Positions 50,928 to 59,680 of a DNA stretch of 64,000 nt are shown piece after piece. Position numbers and translations under genes: made by a program. The stretch's first letter is position 1, and each line of letters opens with the position of its first letter. This stretch comes from Amycolatopsis sp. CA-126428 (GTDB taxonomy: Bacteria > Actinomycetota > Actinomycetes > Mycobacteriales > Pseudonocardiaceae): the NCBI RefSeq assembly GCF_002904335.1, contig NZ_PPHF01000019.1, positions 152,120-216,119 of the forward strand, given 5' to 3'. The notes beneath the pieces are model-generated. The model did no database searches, was not told the origin of the DNA, and saw only the letters and a program-made list of their open reading frames with translations.

Positions 50928-53642
50928 ATGGCGGCGGAGTTCAGGCTGCTGGGCGAGGTGACCGCGCACGTCGACGGGCGGCCGGTGGATCTCGGACCCG
51001 CGCGGCAGCGGTGCGTGCTGGCCGCGCTGGCGGTGGACGCCGGCCGGTTGGTCCCGGTGGAACGGCTGGCCGAGCGGGTGTGGGGGACGGACGTGCCCCG
51101 CCGGGGGCGCGCGACGCTGCAGAGCTACCTTTCGCGACTGCGCCGAGCCTTGGCCGCGGACGCCACGGTCGAGATCGTCCTGCGTTCGGGTGGCTACGCC
51201 TTGGTGGCGGAGCAGGCGGACCGCGTGGTGGACGTGCACCGGTTCCGTGGCCTGTGCGCGGGCAGCCGGGGCGCGGAGGACGAGCGGGCCAGGGCGTTGC
51301 TGGAAGAAGCCCTGGGGCTCTGGCGCGGAGCGGCGCTGACCGGGCTCGACGGCGACTGGGCGGAGGCCGAACGCGACCGGCTGACGAACGAGCGGCAGGA
51401 GGCCGAGCACGACCTCACCGACGTCCTCTTGCGGCTGGGACACGGCGAAGACCTGCTCGCCGAGCTGTCCCGGCGCGCCGTCCGGTGGCCGTCGGACGAG
51501 CGGGTCGCGGGGCAGTACATGCTGGCCCTGCACCGCGCGGGCCGGACGGCTTCGGCGCTGGCGCACTACCAGCGCGTGCGGGACAGGCTGGTCGAGGAGC
51601 TGGGTGCCGATCCCGGAACCGCGCTCCAGGACCTCCACCTGCGGCTCCTCACCGACGCCCCGGCGCCGAGCGGGTCACGGCCCGGCGAGGTGGCGGTCCC
51701 GGTACCGCGGCAGTTGCCGCCGGATCCGGTGCGGTTCATCGGACGCGACGCCGAACTCGCCGCGCTCACCGGCGCCTTGGACCGCGCGAGGCGAGCCGGC
51801 ACGGTGATGATTTCCACGATCACCGGGGCCGGCGGCATCGGCAAGACCTGGCTGGCGCTGCACTGGGCCCACCGGCACGCCGCCGGCTTCGAAGACGGCC
51901 AGTTGTACGTCGACCTCCAGGGCTACTCTCCGGCCGCCCTCGCGATGAACCCGGCGACCGCGGTGCGCGGGTTCATCACCGCGCTCGGGTTCGACCCGCA
52001 GCTGATCCCGCCCGACCCGCACGCCCAAATCGGCCTGTACCGCAGCCTGGTCGCGGACAAGCGCCTGCTGGTCGTGCTGGAAAACGTCCGGGACAGCAAG
52101 CAGGCCACGCCCCTGTTGCCCGGCTCGGCGTCGTGCACCGTGCTGATCACGAGCCGCCACCGGCTCGAAGACCTCGTCGTCGCGCACGGCACGGTCCGGA
52201 CCGAACCACGCCTTTTCGACGAGTCCGACGCCCGCACCCTGTTCGGCTTGCAGTTGGGCGAGGACCGCGTCACCGCCGAGCCCGACGCGGTGACCGCGCT
52301 CGTCGCCGGCTGTGGCGGCCACCCACTCGCACTGGGAATCGCTGCGGCGCGCGCCGGATCGAATCCTTCCCTGACACTGGCATCGCTCGCCGAGGAGGTC
52401 ATCGACCCGTCGACGCGCCTGGACGCGCTCAGCGCCGGTGAGCTCGGCAGCGATCTGCGCACCGTCCTGGGCTGCTCGTTTCGGGGACTCGGTCCCGAAG
52501 CAGCGGCTGTGTTCAGCTTGCTGGGTCTCGTGCCGGGGACCGGCATCAGCACCTCGGCGCTCGCGGCACTCGCCGGTCTCCCCGCCCGGCGAGCCGGCCG
52601 GGTGCTCCGCGAACTCGAGGCGTTGTCCCTGGTGTCGCAGTACGTGCCCGGTCGCTACCGGATGCACGATCTGGTGCACCTGTACGCCGCGGAACAACCG
52701 CCGGCCGACCACGATGCCGCGTTGCGGCGCTGGGTGGAGTTCTACCTCCACACCGCCTATTCCGGTGAACGGTTGCTGTACCCGCATCGCTTGCCCATCG
52801 CCCCGGCGCCGCCTGCGGCGGACTGCGTTCCCGTGCTTCTGCCCGACGAGCCGGCGGCACTGGCGTGGTTCGACACCGAGCATTCGTTGATCCTCGCTGC
52901 CCAGCACCTCGCCGCCGAGAAGGGGTGGAACGAGCTGGTCTGGCAGATCGCCTGGTCGCTGAGTGCGTTCCACCGGCGTCGCGGGCACATCCACGCCGAC
53001 ATCAGTGCGTGGCGCGCCGGTTTGGTTGCCACGCAACGCCTTGGCGATACCACTCTCCAGGCCTGGGCGCATCGATTCCTCAGCCATGCGTGCGCGCGGC
53101 TCGGCTTGGGGAGGGAAACCGAAGCGGTCCACCACCTCCAGGAAGCGGTTGCCCTCGGCAAGAGCGCGGCCACTTCGCCGGTTCGGGCGTCGCTGGCGTG
53201 GACACCGGCGGATCGGCAGGCCATCGACGACATCATCCAGCTCGTCGCCGATTCCCTGCACCTCTACCAATCCGTGCACGATACGCATTGGGAAGCCGAC
53301 GCCTATGCCGCACTGGGCTGGCTGACCGCCAGAACCGGCAAACTCCGCGAGGCGCACGATTACTGCAGATCCGCGCTCGCCCTGTTTCGGCGGCACCAGG
53401 ATCACGCGGGTGAATCCGCGGTCCTGGACAGTCTCGGGCACATCGCCCTCCACGCCGGCGAAAACAGCCAGGCGCTGACCTACTACCACGAGGCGTTGTC
53501 CATCCGTCGCACCAAAGGCGACACCTACAACGAGGCCGACACGCTGAGCAGAGTCGGCGAAGTGCACGCCGTCAACGGCATGAACGCGGAAGCGCGCGCA
53601 GTGTGGCGGCGCGCGCTCGCCCGATCGAAAAACGGTTCGTAG
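50928..53642 (+). CDS. AfsR/SARP family regulator with NB-ARC and TPR domains
   Basis: The 904-residue protein has an OmpR-type winged helix (about 1-95; PARQRCVLAALAVDAG, LQSYLSRLRRAL), a BTAD domain (about 100-245), NB-ARC ATPase (P-loop GAGGIGKT 300-307, RLLVVLENV as Walker B-like, VLITSRHRL, GGHPLALGIAAA) and C-terminal TPRs (about 650-900, AYAALGWLTARTGKLREAHDY, LDSLGHIALHAGENSQALTYY). It would activate nearby promoters after ATP-driven assembly, as AfsR does. ATG 50928 follows GGGGGGAGC. The gene is divergent from the secreted I36-like protein, its most obvious target. Confidence 0.92.
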   Translation: MAAEFRLLGEVTAHVDGRPVDLGPARQRCVLAALAVDAGRLVPVERLAERVWGTDVPRRGRATLQSYLSRLRRALAADATVEIVLRSGGYALVAEQADRVVDVHRFRGLCAGSRGAEDERARALLEEALGLWRGAALTGLDGDWAEAERDRLTNERQEAEHDLTDVLLRLGHGEDLLAELSRRAVRWPSDERVAGQYMLALHRAGRTASALAHYQRVRDRLVEELGADPGTALQDLHLRLLTDAPAPSGSRPGEVAVPVPRQLPPDPVRFIGRDAELAALTGALDRARRAGTVMISTITGAGGIGKTWLALHWAHRHAAGFEDGQLYVDLQGYSPAALAMNPATAVRGFITALGFDPQLIPPDPHAQIGLYRSLVADKRLLVVLENVRDSKQATPLLPGSASCTVLITSRHRLEDLVVAHGTVRTEPRLFDESDARTLFGLQLGEDRVTAEPDAVTALVAGCGGHPLALGIAAARAGSNPSLTLASLAEEVIDPSTRLDALSAGELGSDLRTVLGCSFRGLGPEAAAVFSLLGLVPGTGISTSALAALAGLPARRAGRVLRELEALSLVSQYVPGRYRMHDLVHLYAAEQPPADHDAALRRWVEFYLHTAYSGERLLYPHRLPIAPAPPAADCVPVLLPDEPAALAWFDTEHSLILAAQHLAAEKGWNELVWQIAWSLSAFHRRRGHIHADISAWRAGLVATQRLGDTTLQAWAHRFLSHACARLGLGRETEAVHHLQEAVALGKSAATSPVRASLAWTPADRQAIDDIIQLVADSLHLYQSVHDTHWEADAYAALGWLTARTGKLREAHDYCRSALALFRRHQDHAGESAVLDSLGHIALHAGENSQALTYYHEALSIRRTKGDTYNEADTLSRVGEVHAVNGMNAEARAVWRRALARSKNGS

Positions 53643-53646
53643 CCGG

Positions 53647-54363
53647 TTATCCCGGCGGCCGACCGGTCGCCCGCACCCGGAACTCGTTGCCGTCCGGATC
53701 CGCCAGTACGACGGTGCCGTCGTGGCCGGCGTCGAGCCGAGTGGCGCCGAGGGAGATCAGGGCGTCGACCGCCGCCCGCTGGTCGCCGTCCGCCGGGAGC
53801 AGCTCGAAGCGCTGCCGGTTCGGCCCCTCGGGTGTGCTTTCCCAGGTGTCCCAGGCGATTTTCGTGCCGCCGCGCGGTGATTGGATCGCGGTCTGCTCGC
53901 CGCGGTCCCACACCAGGGGCCAGCCCAGCGCCTCACTCCAGAACAGGCCGGCCTGCCGCGAGCCGGCACAGGTGAGCTCGCCCAGCGGGCCGCACCCGGC
54001 GAGGTAGTCGTTGCCGGGCTCGATCACGCAGAACTCGTAGCCTGCCGGGTCGGCCAGGACGACGTGCGTCTCCTCGGGTCGCTGCCCGACGTCGAAGTGG
54101 CGGCCACCGAGCCGGATCGCCGTGGCGACCGTGTGCCGCTGGTCGTCGAGGTCGGCGCTGGTCAGGTGCAGGTGCATCCGGTTCGCGCCGAGTTGCCCGG
54201 CGCGGCCCGGTATGAACCGCAGGCCGAGCTGGGTGTTCGCGCCCGGTAGCAGCAACCCGCCGGTGTCCTCGATGACTTCCCGGCCGAGAACGTCGGCCCA
54301 GAAGCGCGCCGGTTCGGCCGGGTTGTCCGCCTCGAAGGTCACCGCCAGCAGTCGCGAACGCAT
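53647..54363 (-). CDS. VOC family protein with two glyoxalase-like domains
   Basis: The 238 residues form two VOC modules: about 1-115 (AVTFEADNPAEPARFWADVLGREV, MHLHLTSADLD, DPAGYEFCVIEPG) and about 120-235 (SRQAGLFWSEALGWPLVW, DPDGNEFRVRA). Such proteins bind a metal and act as lyases, dioxygenases or resistance binding proteins; this CapB/fosfomycin-like subgroup is uncharacterised. ATG 54363 is used, with no clear ribosome site. It converges on the SARP stop with a 4-bp gap. Confidence 0.85.
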   Translation of the reverse strand: MRSRLLAVTFEADNPAEPARFWADVLGREVIEDTGGLLLPGANTQLGLRFIPGRAGQLGANRMHLHLTSADLDDQRHTVATAIRLGGRHFDVGQRPEETHVVLADPAGYEFCVIEPGNDYLAGCGPLGELTCAGSRQAGLFWSEALGWPLVWDRGEQTAIQSPRGGTKIAWDTWESTPEGPNRQRFELLPADGDQRAAVDALISLGATRLDAGHDGTVVLADPDGNEFRVRATGRPPG

Positions 54364-54483
54364 CACCGGAACGTAGACACCGCCGCCACGAGGGGGCAAG
54401 GCAATAGGGGACCGGCGGAATCCGAATCGCGGCGATCCAGTGCCGGTGTGTCCCTGAAACATCCTGCCCACGTACGGGTTTCT

Positions 54484-54806
54484 TCAGGCGGAGTCGCGGG
54501 CGAGCAGGCCGTCGACGAGGAGTTGCAGCATGCGGGTGGCCTGGTCGGTGTCGGCGGCGGTCAGCATGATGCCGGCCATGCCGGCGGAGATGTCGGCCGG
54601 TCGGACGTCGGTGCGCAGGGTGCCGTCCGCGCGGCCCGCGTCGAGGATGGTGGCGATGGCGACCTCGAGCCGCTCGCGGGTGTGGCCGGAGTTGATCGCG
54701 CCGCTGGCGATCACCGCGCGCAGGGCTTCGGCCATGCCGCGTTTCGTGGCGACGAAGTCCTGGTAGCGGCGCATCCATTCGCGCAGGGCTGCGGGCGGCG
54801 GCAGCT
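54484..54806 (-). pseudogene. TetR regulator, 3' fragment (DNA-binding half deleted)
   Basis: The frame encodes only the C-terminal ligand domain of a TetR regulator: ELPPPAALREWMRRYQDFV, KRGMAEALRAVI, RERLEVAIATILDAGRADGTLR and ISAGMAGIMLTAAD. The HTH half is missing. The sequence beyond about 54806 belongs to an aldo-keto reductase read on the other strand. The two genes were probably divergent before a deletion removed both 5' ends. Confidence 0.75.
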
Positions 54807-55236
54807 CGGCAAAGTCGGCGGCATCGGGCTGAGCCACGTCGATCTCGCCCAGCTGCGGCAGGCCCTTCCCGCCGGCATCGTCTGCGTGCAGAACCTGTAC
54901 AACGTCCTCACCCGGGGCCACGAAGACGTGCTGACCGAGTGCGCCGAGCGGGGCATCGCCTGGGTGCCGTACTGCCCGCTCGGATCGGCTTTCGACCGGC
55001 TGCCCAGCGTCACCGACCACCCGGTCGTCGTCGCGCACGCCGGGCGCCTCGGCATCACCCCGGCTCAGGCCGGGCTGGCCTGGCTGCTCGGGCACAGCCC
55101 GGCCACGCTGCTGATCCCCGGCACCCGCGACCTCGCCCACCTGGCCGACAACGTCGCGGTCGCCCGGATCGAGCTGGACCACGAAGCGACGACGGCCTTC
55201 GACGCTCTGGCGCAGCGGCCGGGAACGCCCACCTGA
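54807..55236 (+). pseudogene. Aldo-keto reductase, 3' fragment
   Basis: The frame encodes the C-terminal part of an aldo-keto reductase: GKVGGIGLSHVDLAQLRQAL, VCVQNLYNVLTRGHEDVLTECAERGIAWVPYCPLGS, GITPAQAGLAWLLGHSPATLLIPGTRDLAHLADNV. The first half, with the catalytic Tyr and NADPH entry part, is absent. It abuts the TetR fragment at about 54800-54812, with no start codon or ribosome site at the junction. Confidence 0.78.
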
Positions 55237-55664
55237 CACCGAAAAGAGGTTCGCTCCACCCGCGGCCTCGGCCTCGCGCACCAGCCGCAGCGCCTCGTCA
55301 CCGCGCCTGACCAGCTCCGCCGCGTCGCGGAAACTGCCCGCGAACTCGCTGAGCAGGGGCGGCGCGCCGCATCCGGCCAGTTCGGTGCCGCCTTGGCGAC
55401 CTCGGTGTCGTAGTTCTCACGAGCGGACTGGCGCTGCACCACGAGGGCGCGCCGCAGGAACGCGGTGAGGTTGCGGTTGCCGATCGCCGACCCGAGCCGG
55501 GCAACCGCGGGTGGCCGCGGGTGCACCGGCTCGTGGGCGCGCGCGACCTCGGCCGCATGATCGGGGTGGCGCAAGTGCTCGGGCACCGGTCCACGGTGAC
55601 CCGTCGGCTTTTACCGACCGGACGCGCCTTTGCAGGCGGGGCGCGTCGCCCTTTCGGGCAACCC
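55237..55664. other. Gene-free debris region
   Basis: No intact gene is seen in these 428 bp. On the minus strand, 55361-55511 encodes LGSAIGNRNLTAFLRRALVV followed by SARENYDTEVAKA, which looks like genuine coding sequence, perhaps a ribbon-helix-helix or antitoxin-like remnant. It has no start with a ribosome site and its frame decays after PNWPDA. Together with the truncated tetR and reductase it suggests past deletions here. Confidence 0.5.
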
Positions 55665-56603
55665 TCAGCCGGCGCAGGTCCAGCTGGCCGGCACCAACGT
55701 CTTGCCGTCCGCCGAGGGGCGCTGTCCGGCGAGTTCGCCGTCCTCCGTCACCACCTGGACCCAGCGTTCCGAGGTGATGTTGCCGGTGAACGTGGAATCG
55801 CGCCACACACCCAGTTCCCGCGCGGTGCCGCCGACGGGCGTGTACGAGGCAACCATCAGGCCGTGGGAGTTGATCCCTCGCGGGGAGGGGCGATCCTGCG
55901 CCTCGTACCGGTACACCAGGCTTCCGGTCGCGTCCCACTTGTGCAGGCTGGTGTAGTCGCCGAAGGCCTGGCCGAGGGCGTAACCGCCCTGGAACTTCTG
56001 GACCTGGAGGTCGGGAGAGCCGGCGAGCCGGTGGGTGGTCCCGTCCGGCGACCACACCGATCCCTTCTCGGTCACCACGTTGCCCGCGTTGTCGATGCCG
56101 ACCGCCACGTCGTCGGCGACGATCTGGTAGGTGCCCGGCCGGTCTCGTTTCCACACGACGCTCTGGTAGGGACCAGGGGCGGCGAAAGAGGTACCGACGA
56201 TGTCACCGGAATCGTTGATGGCCGTGGCGGACACGCTCGCCCCGGCGGGGCCGGGGAGCGTCTGGAACGTGCCGTCGCGGTACACGAAGGCCGCGTTCGA
56301 GAGCCCGTTGTAGCCCACGATCTCGCCGCTGCCGTTGACCCCGAGAACGTAGATGGACCTGCTGGCCGGCGCGTTCACGTCGAGGAGGGCACCGTGGTGC
56401 CACAGCAAGACCCTTCCGTCGGTTGCTTGACCGGCCAGGTAGCCGTCCGCGCCCGCGGCCCACACCGCTCCGCTCGTGGCACCCGCCGGCAACGGCAGGG
56501 CCGACGACGTCCAGGTGCATTGATCCAGAGTTCGCGCTTGAGCGGGAACGGATCCCCCGGACAGTGCCACCAACGCAGCACAAACGACCAAGATGCGACG
56601 CAT
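55665..56603 (-). CDS. Secreted HAF-repeat/propeller-like protein
   Basis: The precursor of 312 residues has a signal peptide (MRRILVVCAALVALSGGSVP, cleavage near AQA-RT) and repeated units of the form GEIVGYNGLSNAAFVYRDGTFQTL, SGDIVGTS and GNVVTEKGSVWSPDGTTHRL, typical of HAF repeats that build beta-propellers. Function unknown; a secreted binding protein is likely. ATG 56603 follows GGGGGGAAACAA. It is divergent from the NB-ARC/TPR gene at 56858. Confidence 0.75.
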   Translation of the reverse strand: MRRILVVCAALVALSGGSVPAQARTLDQCTWTSSALPLPAGATSGAVWAAGADGYLAGQATDGRVLLWHHGALLDVNAPASRSIYVLGVNGSGEIVGYNGLSNAAFVYRDGTFQTLPGPAGASVSATAINDSGDIVGTSFAAPGPYQSVVWKRDRPGTYQIVADDVAVGIDNAGNVVTEKGSVWSPDGTTHRLAGSPDLQVQKFQGGYALGQAFGDYTSLHKWDATGSLVYRYEAQDRPSPRGINSHGLMVASYTPVGGTARELGVWRDSTFTGNITSERWVQVVTEDGELAGQRPSADGKTLVPASWTCAG

Positions 56604-56741
56604 TTGTTTCCCCCCAGGGTCGCTGAAACGTGCCAACCGTACCACGCCGGCCAGGGTGCGTGGAGATCTTTTCCGGCCGGCCTGCTGCCGGCGGCACCGG
56701 CGATTCGGAGATCGCCGGGCCGGGCGTGCGGCCACCATGGT

Positions 56742-56754
56742 GTCCACTGTGGAC
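56742..56754. promoter_or_regulatory. Palindrome GTCCACTGTGGAC in the divergent gap
   Basis: A perfect 6-bp-arm inverted repeat between the divergent HAF-repeat and NB-ARC/TPR genes. The same word family also recurs in coding sequence elsewhere in the window, so it may be a general genome motif rather than a local operator. Confidence 0.35.
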
Positions 56755-56857
56755 CGGATCGGGCCTGGGATGTGGATCAGTTCGCTGGTTGCGGCTCGAA
56801 CAAGCCAGGACCAGGCAGATCTGGTCGTAACGCGCCGGCCGGTGCATCCTGGTTGAC

Positions 56858-58801
56858 ATGCCTGACCAGCCGCGGGTGCACAACGTCGTCAACGGCCATG
56901 TGACGGGAATGGTTGTGCAGGCCGGAGAAGTCGTCATCGCCCGGGTGCCGCCGCCGCCTCGGCAGTTGCCTGCCGCGCCGGCACGGTTCGTGGGCCGGGC
57001 CGGTGACTTGGCCGATTTGGCCGGCGGCCCCGGGGTGCACGTGATAGCCGGGATCGGCGGAATCGGCAAGACGTGGCTGGCGGTGCACTGGGCGCACACC
57101 CACCGGCACCGGTTTCCGGACGGTCAGCTGTTCGTCGATCTGCGCGGGTTTTCGCCGGATCGACCGATGGTTCCCGCGGTCGCGGTGCGGGGGTTCCTCG
57201 ACGCTCTCGGAGCCGTCGACGTCCCACCTGATCCGCATGCTCAAGTCGCGCTCTACCGAAGCTTGACCGCGGACAAGCGGCTGTTGGTGGTCCTCGACAA
57301 CGCTGCTGACGCGGTCCAGGTGGAGCCACTGCTGCCCGGTGGGTCATCCTGCTCGGTCCTGGTGACCAGCCGCCGTCGACTCAGCTCGCTGAACACCCGG
57401 CACGGCGCCGTGCACCTGCGGCTCGGCGTGCTCGGCGACGCCGAGTCCCGCGACTTGCTGGCCGCGCGACTCGGATCGGCCCGGGTCGCCTCGGATCCCG
57501 CGGCTGTGCGGCGGATCGTGGAGCATTGTGCGGGACTGCCGCTCGCCCTGGCGGTCGTGGGCAGCCGCGGCCAGATGGACCCGGAGACGTCGCTGGCACG
57601 GATCGCCGACGAGCTGGGCCGGCTCGATGACGAAGACCCGGCCAACAGCGTGCCTGCGGCGCTGTCGTGGTCGCTGCGCGCGTTGACCAAGACGCAGTCG
57701 CGTCTCCTCGGGCTGCTTGCCGCCGCCCCAGGCCCGGACATCGGGCTCGCCGCCCTGGCGAGCCTCGCCGGACCGGAATCCGACCTGCCGGCTCTGGAGC
57801 GCCTTTGCCTGCTGGAACGGGTGGCCGGCGGGCGGTACCGCATGCACGACCTGCTCCGTGCCCAAGTCCGCGCCGAAGACGTCGAGGCCACGCGCCGGGT
57901 GATCGACCACTACCTGTACACGGCCGACTCGGCGGACCGCCGGCTCCAGCCGTACGGTGCACCCGCGGAATTGCCGCCGATGTCGCGGGGATGCCGGCCG
58001 GAGGCGCTCAGTGGCGTCGATGCGGCGCTGGCCTGGTTCGACGCGGAACACCAGTGCCTGCTTGCCGCGGTCGACACCGCCGCGGAGCACGGGTGGCACG
58101 ACGTGGTCTGGCACCTGGCGCGAACGTTGACGACCTACCACCACCGACGAGACCACGCCGACGCCGACATCCGGACCTGGGGACTTGCCCTGCGCGCCCG
58201 AACGCCGAGTCCGGCCTTGATCACTTCCCATCGACGTCTCGGCGAAGCTCTCACTCGTGCCCACCGGAATGCGGAAGGGCTGACACACCTGAGGGAAGCA
58301 GGCGTCCTCGCCGCGCGGTCGGGGGATCTGTACCAGCTCTCGCACACACATCGTGCGCTGGCTTGGGCCCTCGGCCGCCAGGACGAGAACGCCGAGGCGG
58401 TGAACCACGCTCAGGAGAACCTGCGGCTGTCCAGGGAACTCCGCGACACGATCAGCGAAGCCCACGCCCTGAACGCGGTCGCGTGGTTCACCGCCCGGCT
58501 CGGCGACCTCGATCGGGCCCGGTCGTTCGGCGAGGCCGCTCTCGCCCTGGGGCCCAATCCGGAGGGCGAGGCGTCCTGCCGGGAAACCCTCGCCCACATC
58601 GAGTACCTCGCCCACCGGCCGGCCGAGTCGATCGAGCACTACGAGCGAGCCCTCACCCTGCGCCGTTCCCACGGATATCTCCGGCACAGAGCCAATACCC
58701 TGGACAGGATGGTCGCCCCGCTGCGCGCCTTGGGCCGGGATGAGGAGGCCGAAGCCCGATCCCGGGAGGCAAGGGAACTGTTCGCCCGGCTCCGGGAATG
58801 A
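56858..58801 (+). CDS. NB-ARC/TPR STAND protein without a SARP head
   Basis: The product has 647 residues. It begins with a short beta motif (VHNVVNGHVTGMVVQAGEVV) seen before NB-ARC domains in other actinobacteria, then FVGR and the P-loop GIGGIGKT (65-72), DGQLFVDLRGFSPD, KRLLVVLDNA, SCSVLVTSRRRL and GLPLALAVVG, followed by about six TPRs. The NB-ARC part is clearly related to the two SARP proteins at 38795 and 50928, but there is no DNA-binding domain. It may work as a signalling or conflict switch through partners. ATG 56858 is used. It is divergent from the secreted HAF-repeat gene. Confidence 0.9.
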   Translation: MPDQPRVHNVVNGHVTGMVVQAGEVVIARVPPPPRQLPAAPARFVGRAGDLADLAGGPGVHVIAGIGGIGKTWLAVHWAHTHRHRFPDGQLFVDLRGFSPDRPMVPAVAVRGFLDALGAVDVPPDPHAQVALYRSLTADKRLLVVLDNAADAVQVEPLLPGGSSCSVLVTSRRRLSSLNTRHGAVHLRLGVLGDAESRDLLAARLGSARVASDPAAVRRIVEHCAGLPLALAVVGSRGQMDPETSLARIADELGRLDDEDPANSVPAALSWSLRALTKTQSRLLGLLAAAPGPDIGLAALASLAGPESDLPALERLCLLERVAGGRYRMHDLLRAQVRAEDVEATRRVIDHYLYTADSADRRLQPYGAPAELPPMSRGCRPEALSGVDAALAWFDAEHQCLLAAVDTAAEHGWHDVVWHLARTLTTYHHRRDHADADIRTWGLALRARTPSPALITSHRRLGEALTRAHRNAEGLTHLREAGVLAARSGDLYQLSHTHRALAWALGRQDENAEAVNHAQENLRLSRELRDTISEAHALNAVAWFTARLGDLDRARSFGEAALALGPNPEGEASCRETLAHIEYLAHRPAESIEHYERALTLRRSHGYLRHRANTLDRMVAPLRALGRDEEAEARSREARELFARLRE

Positions 58802-58932
58802 CCCGGCAGACCACGACCACGACACACTCATCGGCGTGGGATGCTCACCGGCCGCGCCTCGGGCGCCGGGACGTGCTGGCACGACGCCTGGGGATTCGCC
58901 GGTGCCGGCCCTGGACACACCTGGTCCACCGG

Positions 58933-58954
58933 GGTGGGGCCGGGCAGCCCCACC
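58933..58954 (+). terminator. Possible terminator after the NB-ARC/TPR gene
   Basis: GGTGGGGC (58933-58940) pairs with GCCCCACC (58947-58954). It lies about 130 bp after the stop, in a 238-bp gap with no other structure seen. Confidence 0.4.
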
Positions 58955-59039
58955 GGGCGGAGATCTTCGGCACGGCGGCGGCCTGCGCCACCGCGCCCTC
59001 CGACCACTGCGCTACTGAGCTTGCCGCCGGGGGTGGTGT

Positions 59040-59618
59040 TCAGGGCAGGCTGAAGAACGCGAGGCCCAGCGGGGAGTGGCCCGGGACGGCGATCCGGACC
59101 GGGCCGCCGATGCGGGGTTCGCCCAGCACGCGGAGGTGGCCCGTCCGCTCGATGTGGCGGGTCAGGACGTCGTCGGTGCTGGTCAACTTGAACGCCAGCT
59201 CGGTGCCGTCGGGAGTTCGGGCCAGCCGCCAGGGCTCGGCCGCCGCCGGGCCGATGACCTGTAGTTCCGTCCACGTTGCCGGGAGCCGGGAGCGGAAGCG
59301 CACCGAGTCGACCAGTGCGGCCACCGCCGCGAAACCGGCGATGAACGCCGAGCTGACGAGCGGCGCGCGCCACGGTCCGTCCGGCAGCAGCGTGAGCGCC
59401 GCCAAGGCGGCGGACAGCACCGCGCAGATGCCGGCGATGGCGCGGGAAGCCCGCACCCGGGCGCGCGTGGCCGCCACGACGACCGTGTCTTCATCCGGTG
59501 GCACGGCGGGGGTTCCCGGATCGCCGGGAACCGGCTCGGGTCGTGCCTGCGTGCGCCGCAGCTCCCGGAGCGCGGCCACCGGCCGGATCGGGTTCCTGCC
59601 GGACTTCGTGATCCCCAC
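59040..59618 (-). CDS. Hypothetical membrane protein with two helices
   Basis: The product has about 192 residues: a cytoplasmic head (GRNPIRPVAALRELRRTQARPE), two membrane helices (IAGICAVLSAALAALTLLP and PLVSSAFIAGFAAVAALV) and a soluble C-terminal half (TWTELQVIGPAAAEPWRLAR, PVRIAVPGHSPLGLAFFSLP). No family was recognised. GTG 59618 is the best start before the frame turns into low-information sequence; no clear ribosome site. Confidence 0.6.
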   Translation of the reverse strand: MGITKSGRNPIRPVAALRELRRTQARPEPVPGDPGTPAVPPDEDTVVVAATRARVRASRAIAGICAVLSAALAALTLLPDGPWRAPLVSSAFIAGFAAVAALVDSVRFRSRLPATWTELQVIGPAAAEPWRLARTPDGTELAFKLTSTDDVLTRHIERTGHLRVLGEPRIGGPVRIAVPGHSPLGLAFFSLP

Positions 59619-59680
59619 GCGCCGAGAGTACGCCACGGGCGGGCCTCGGACGGCCGTCGAGAGCGCCACTCCAGGCTCGG

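Noticed and set aside
38795..58801. A classical antibiotic biosynthesis cluster around the SARP genes
   Set aside because: No PKS, NRPS, terpene cyclase or RiPP maturase genes are present; a lone KASIII and a DUF6355 peptide are not enough.
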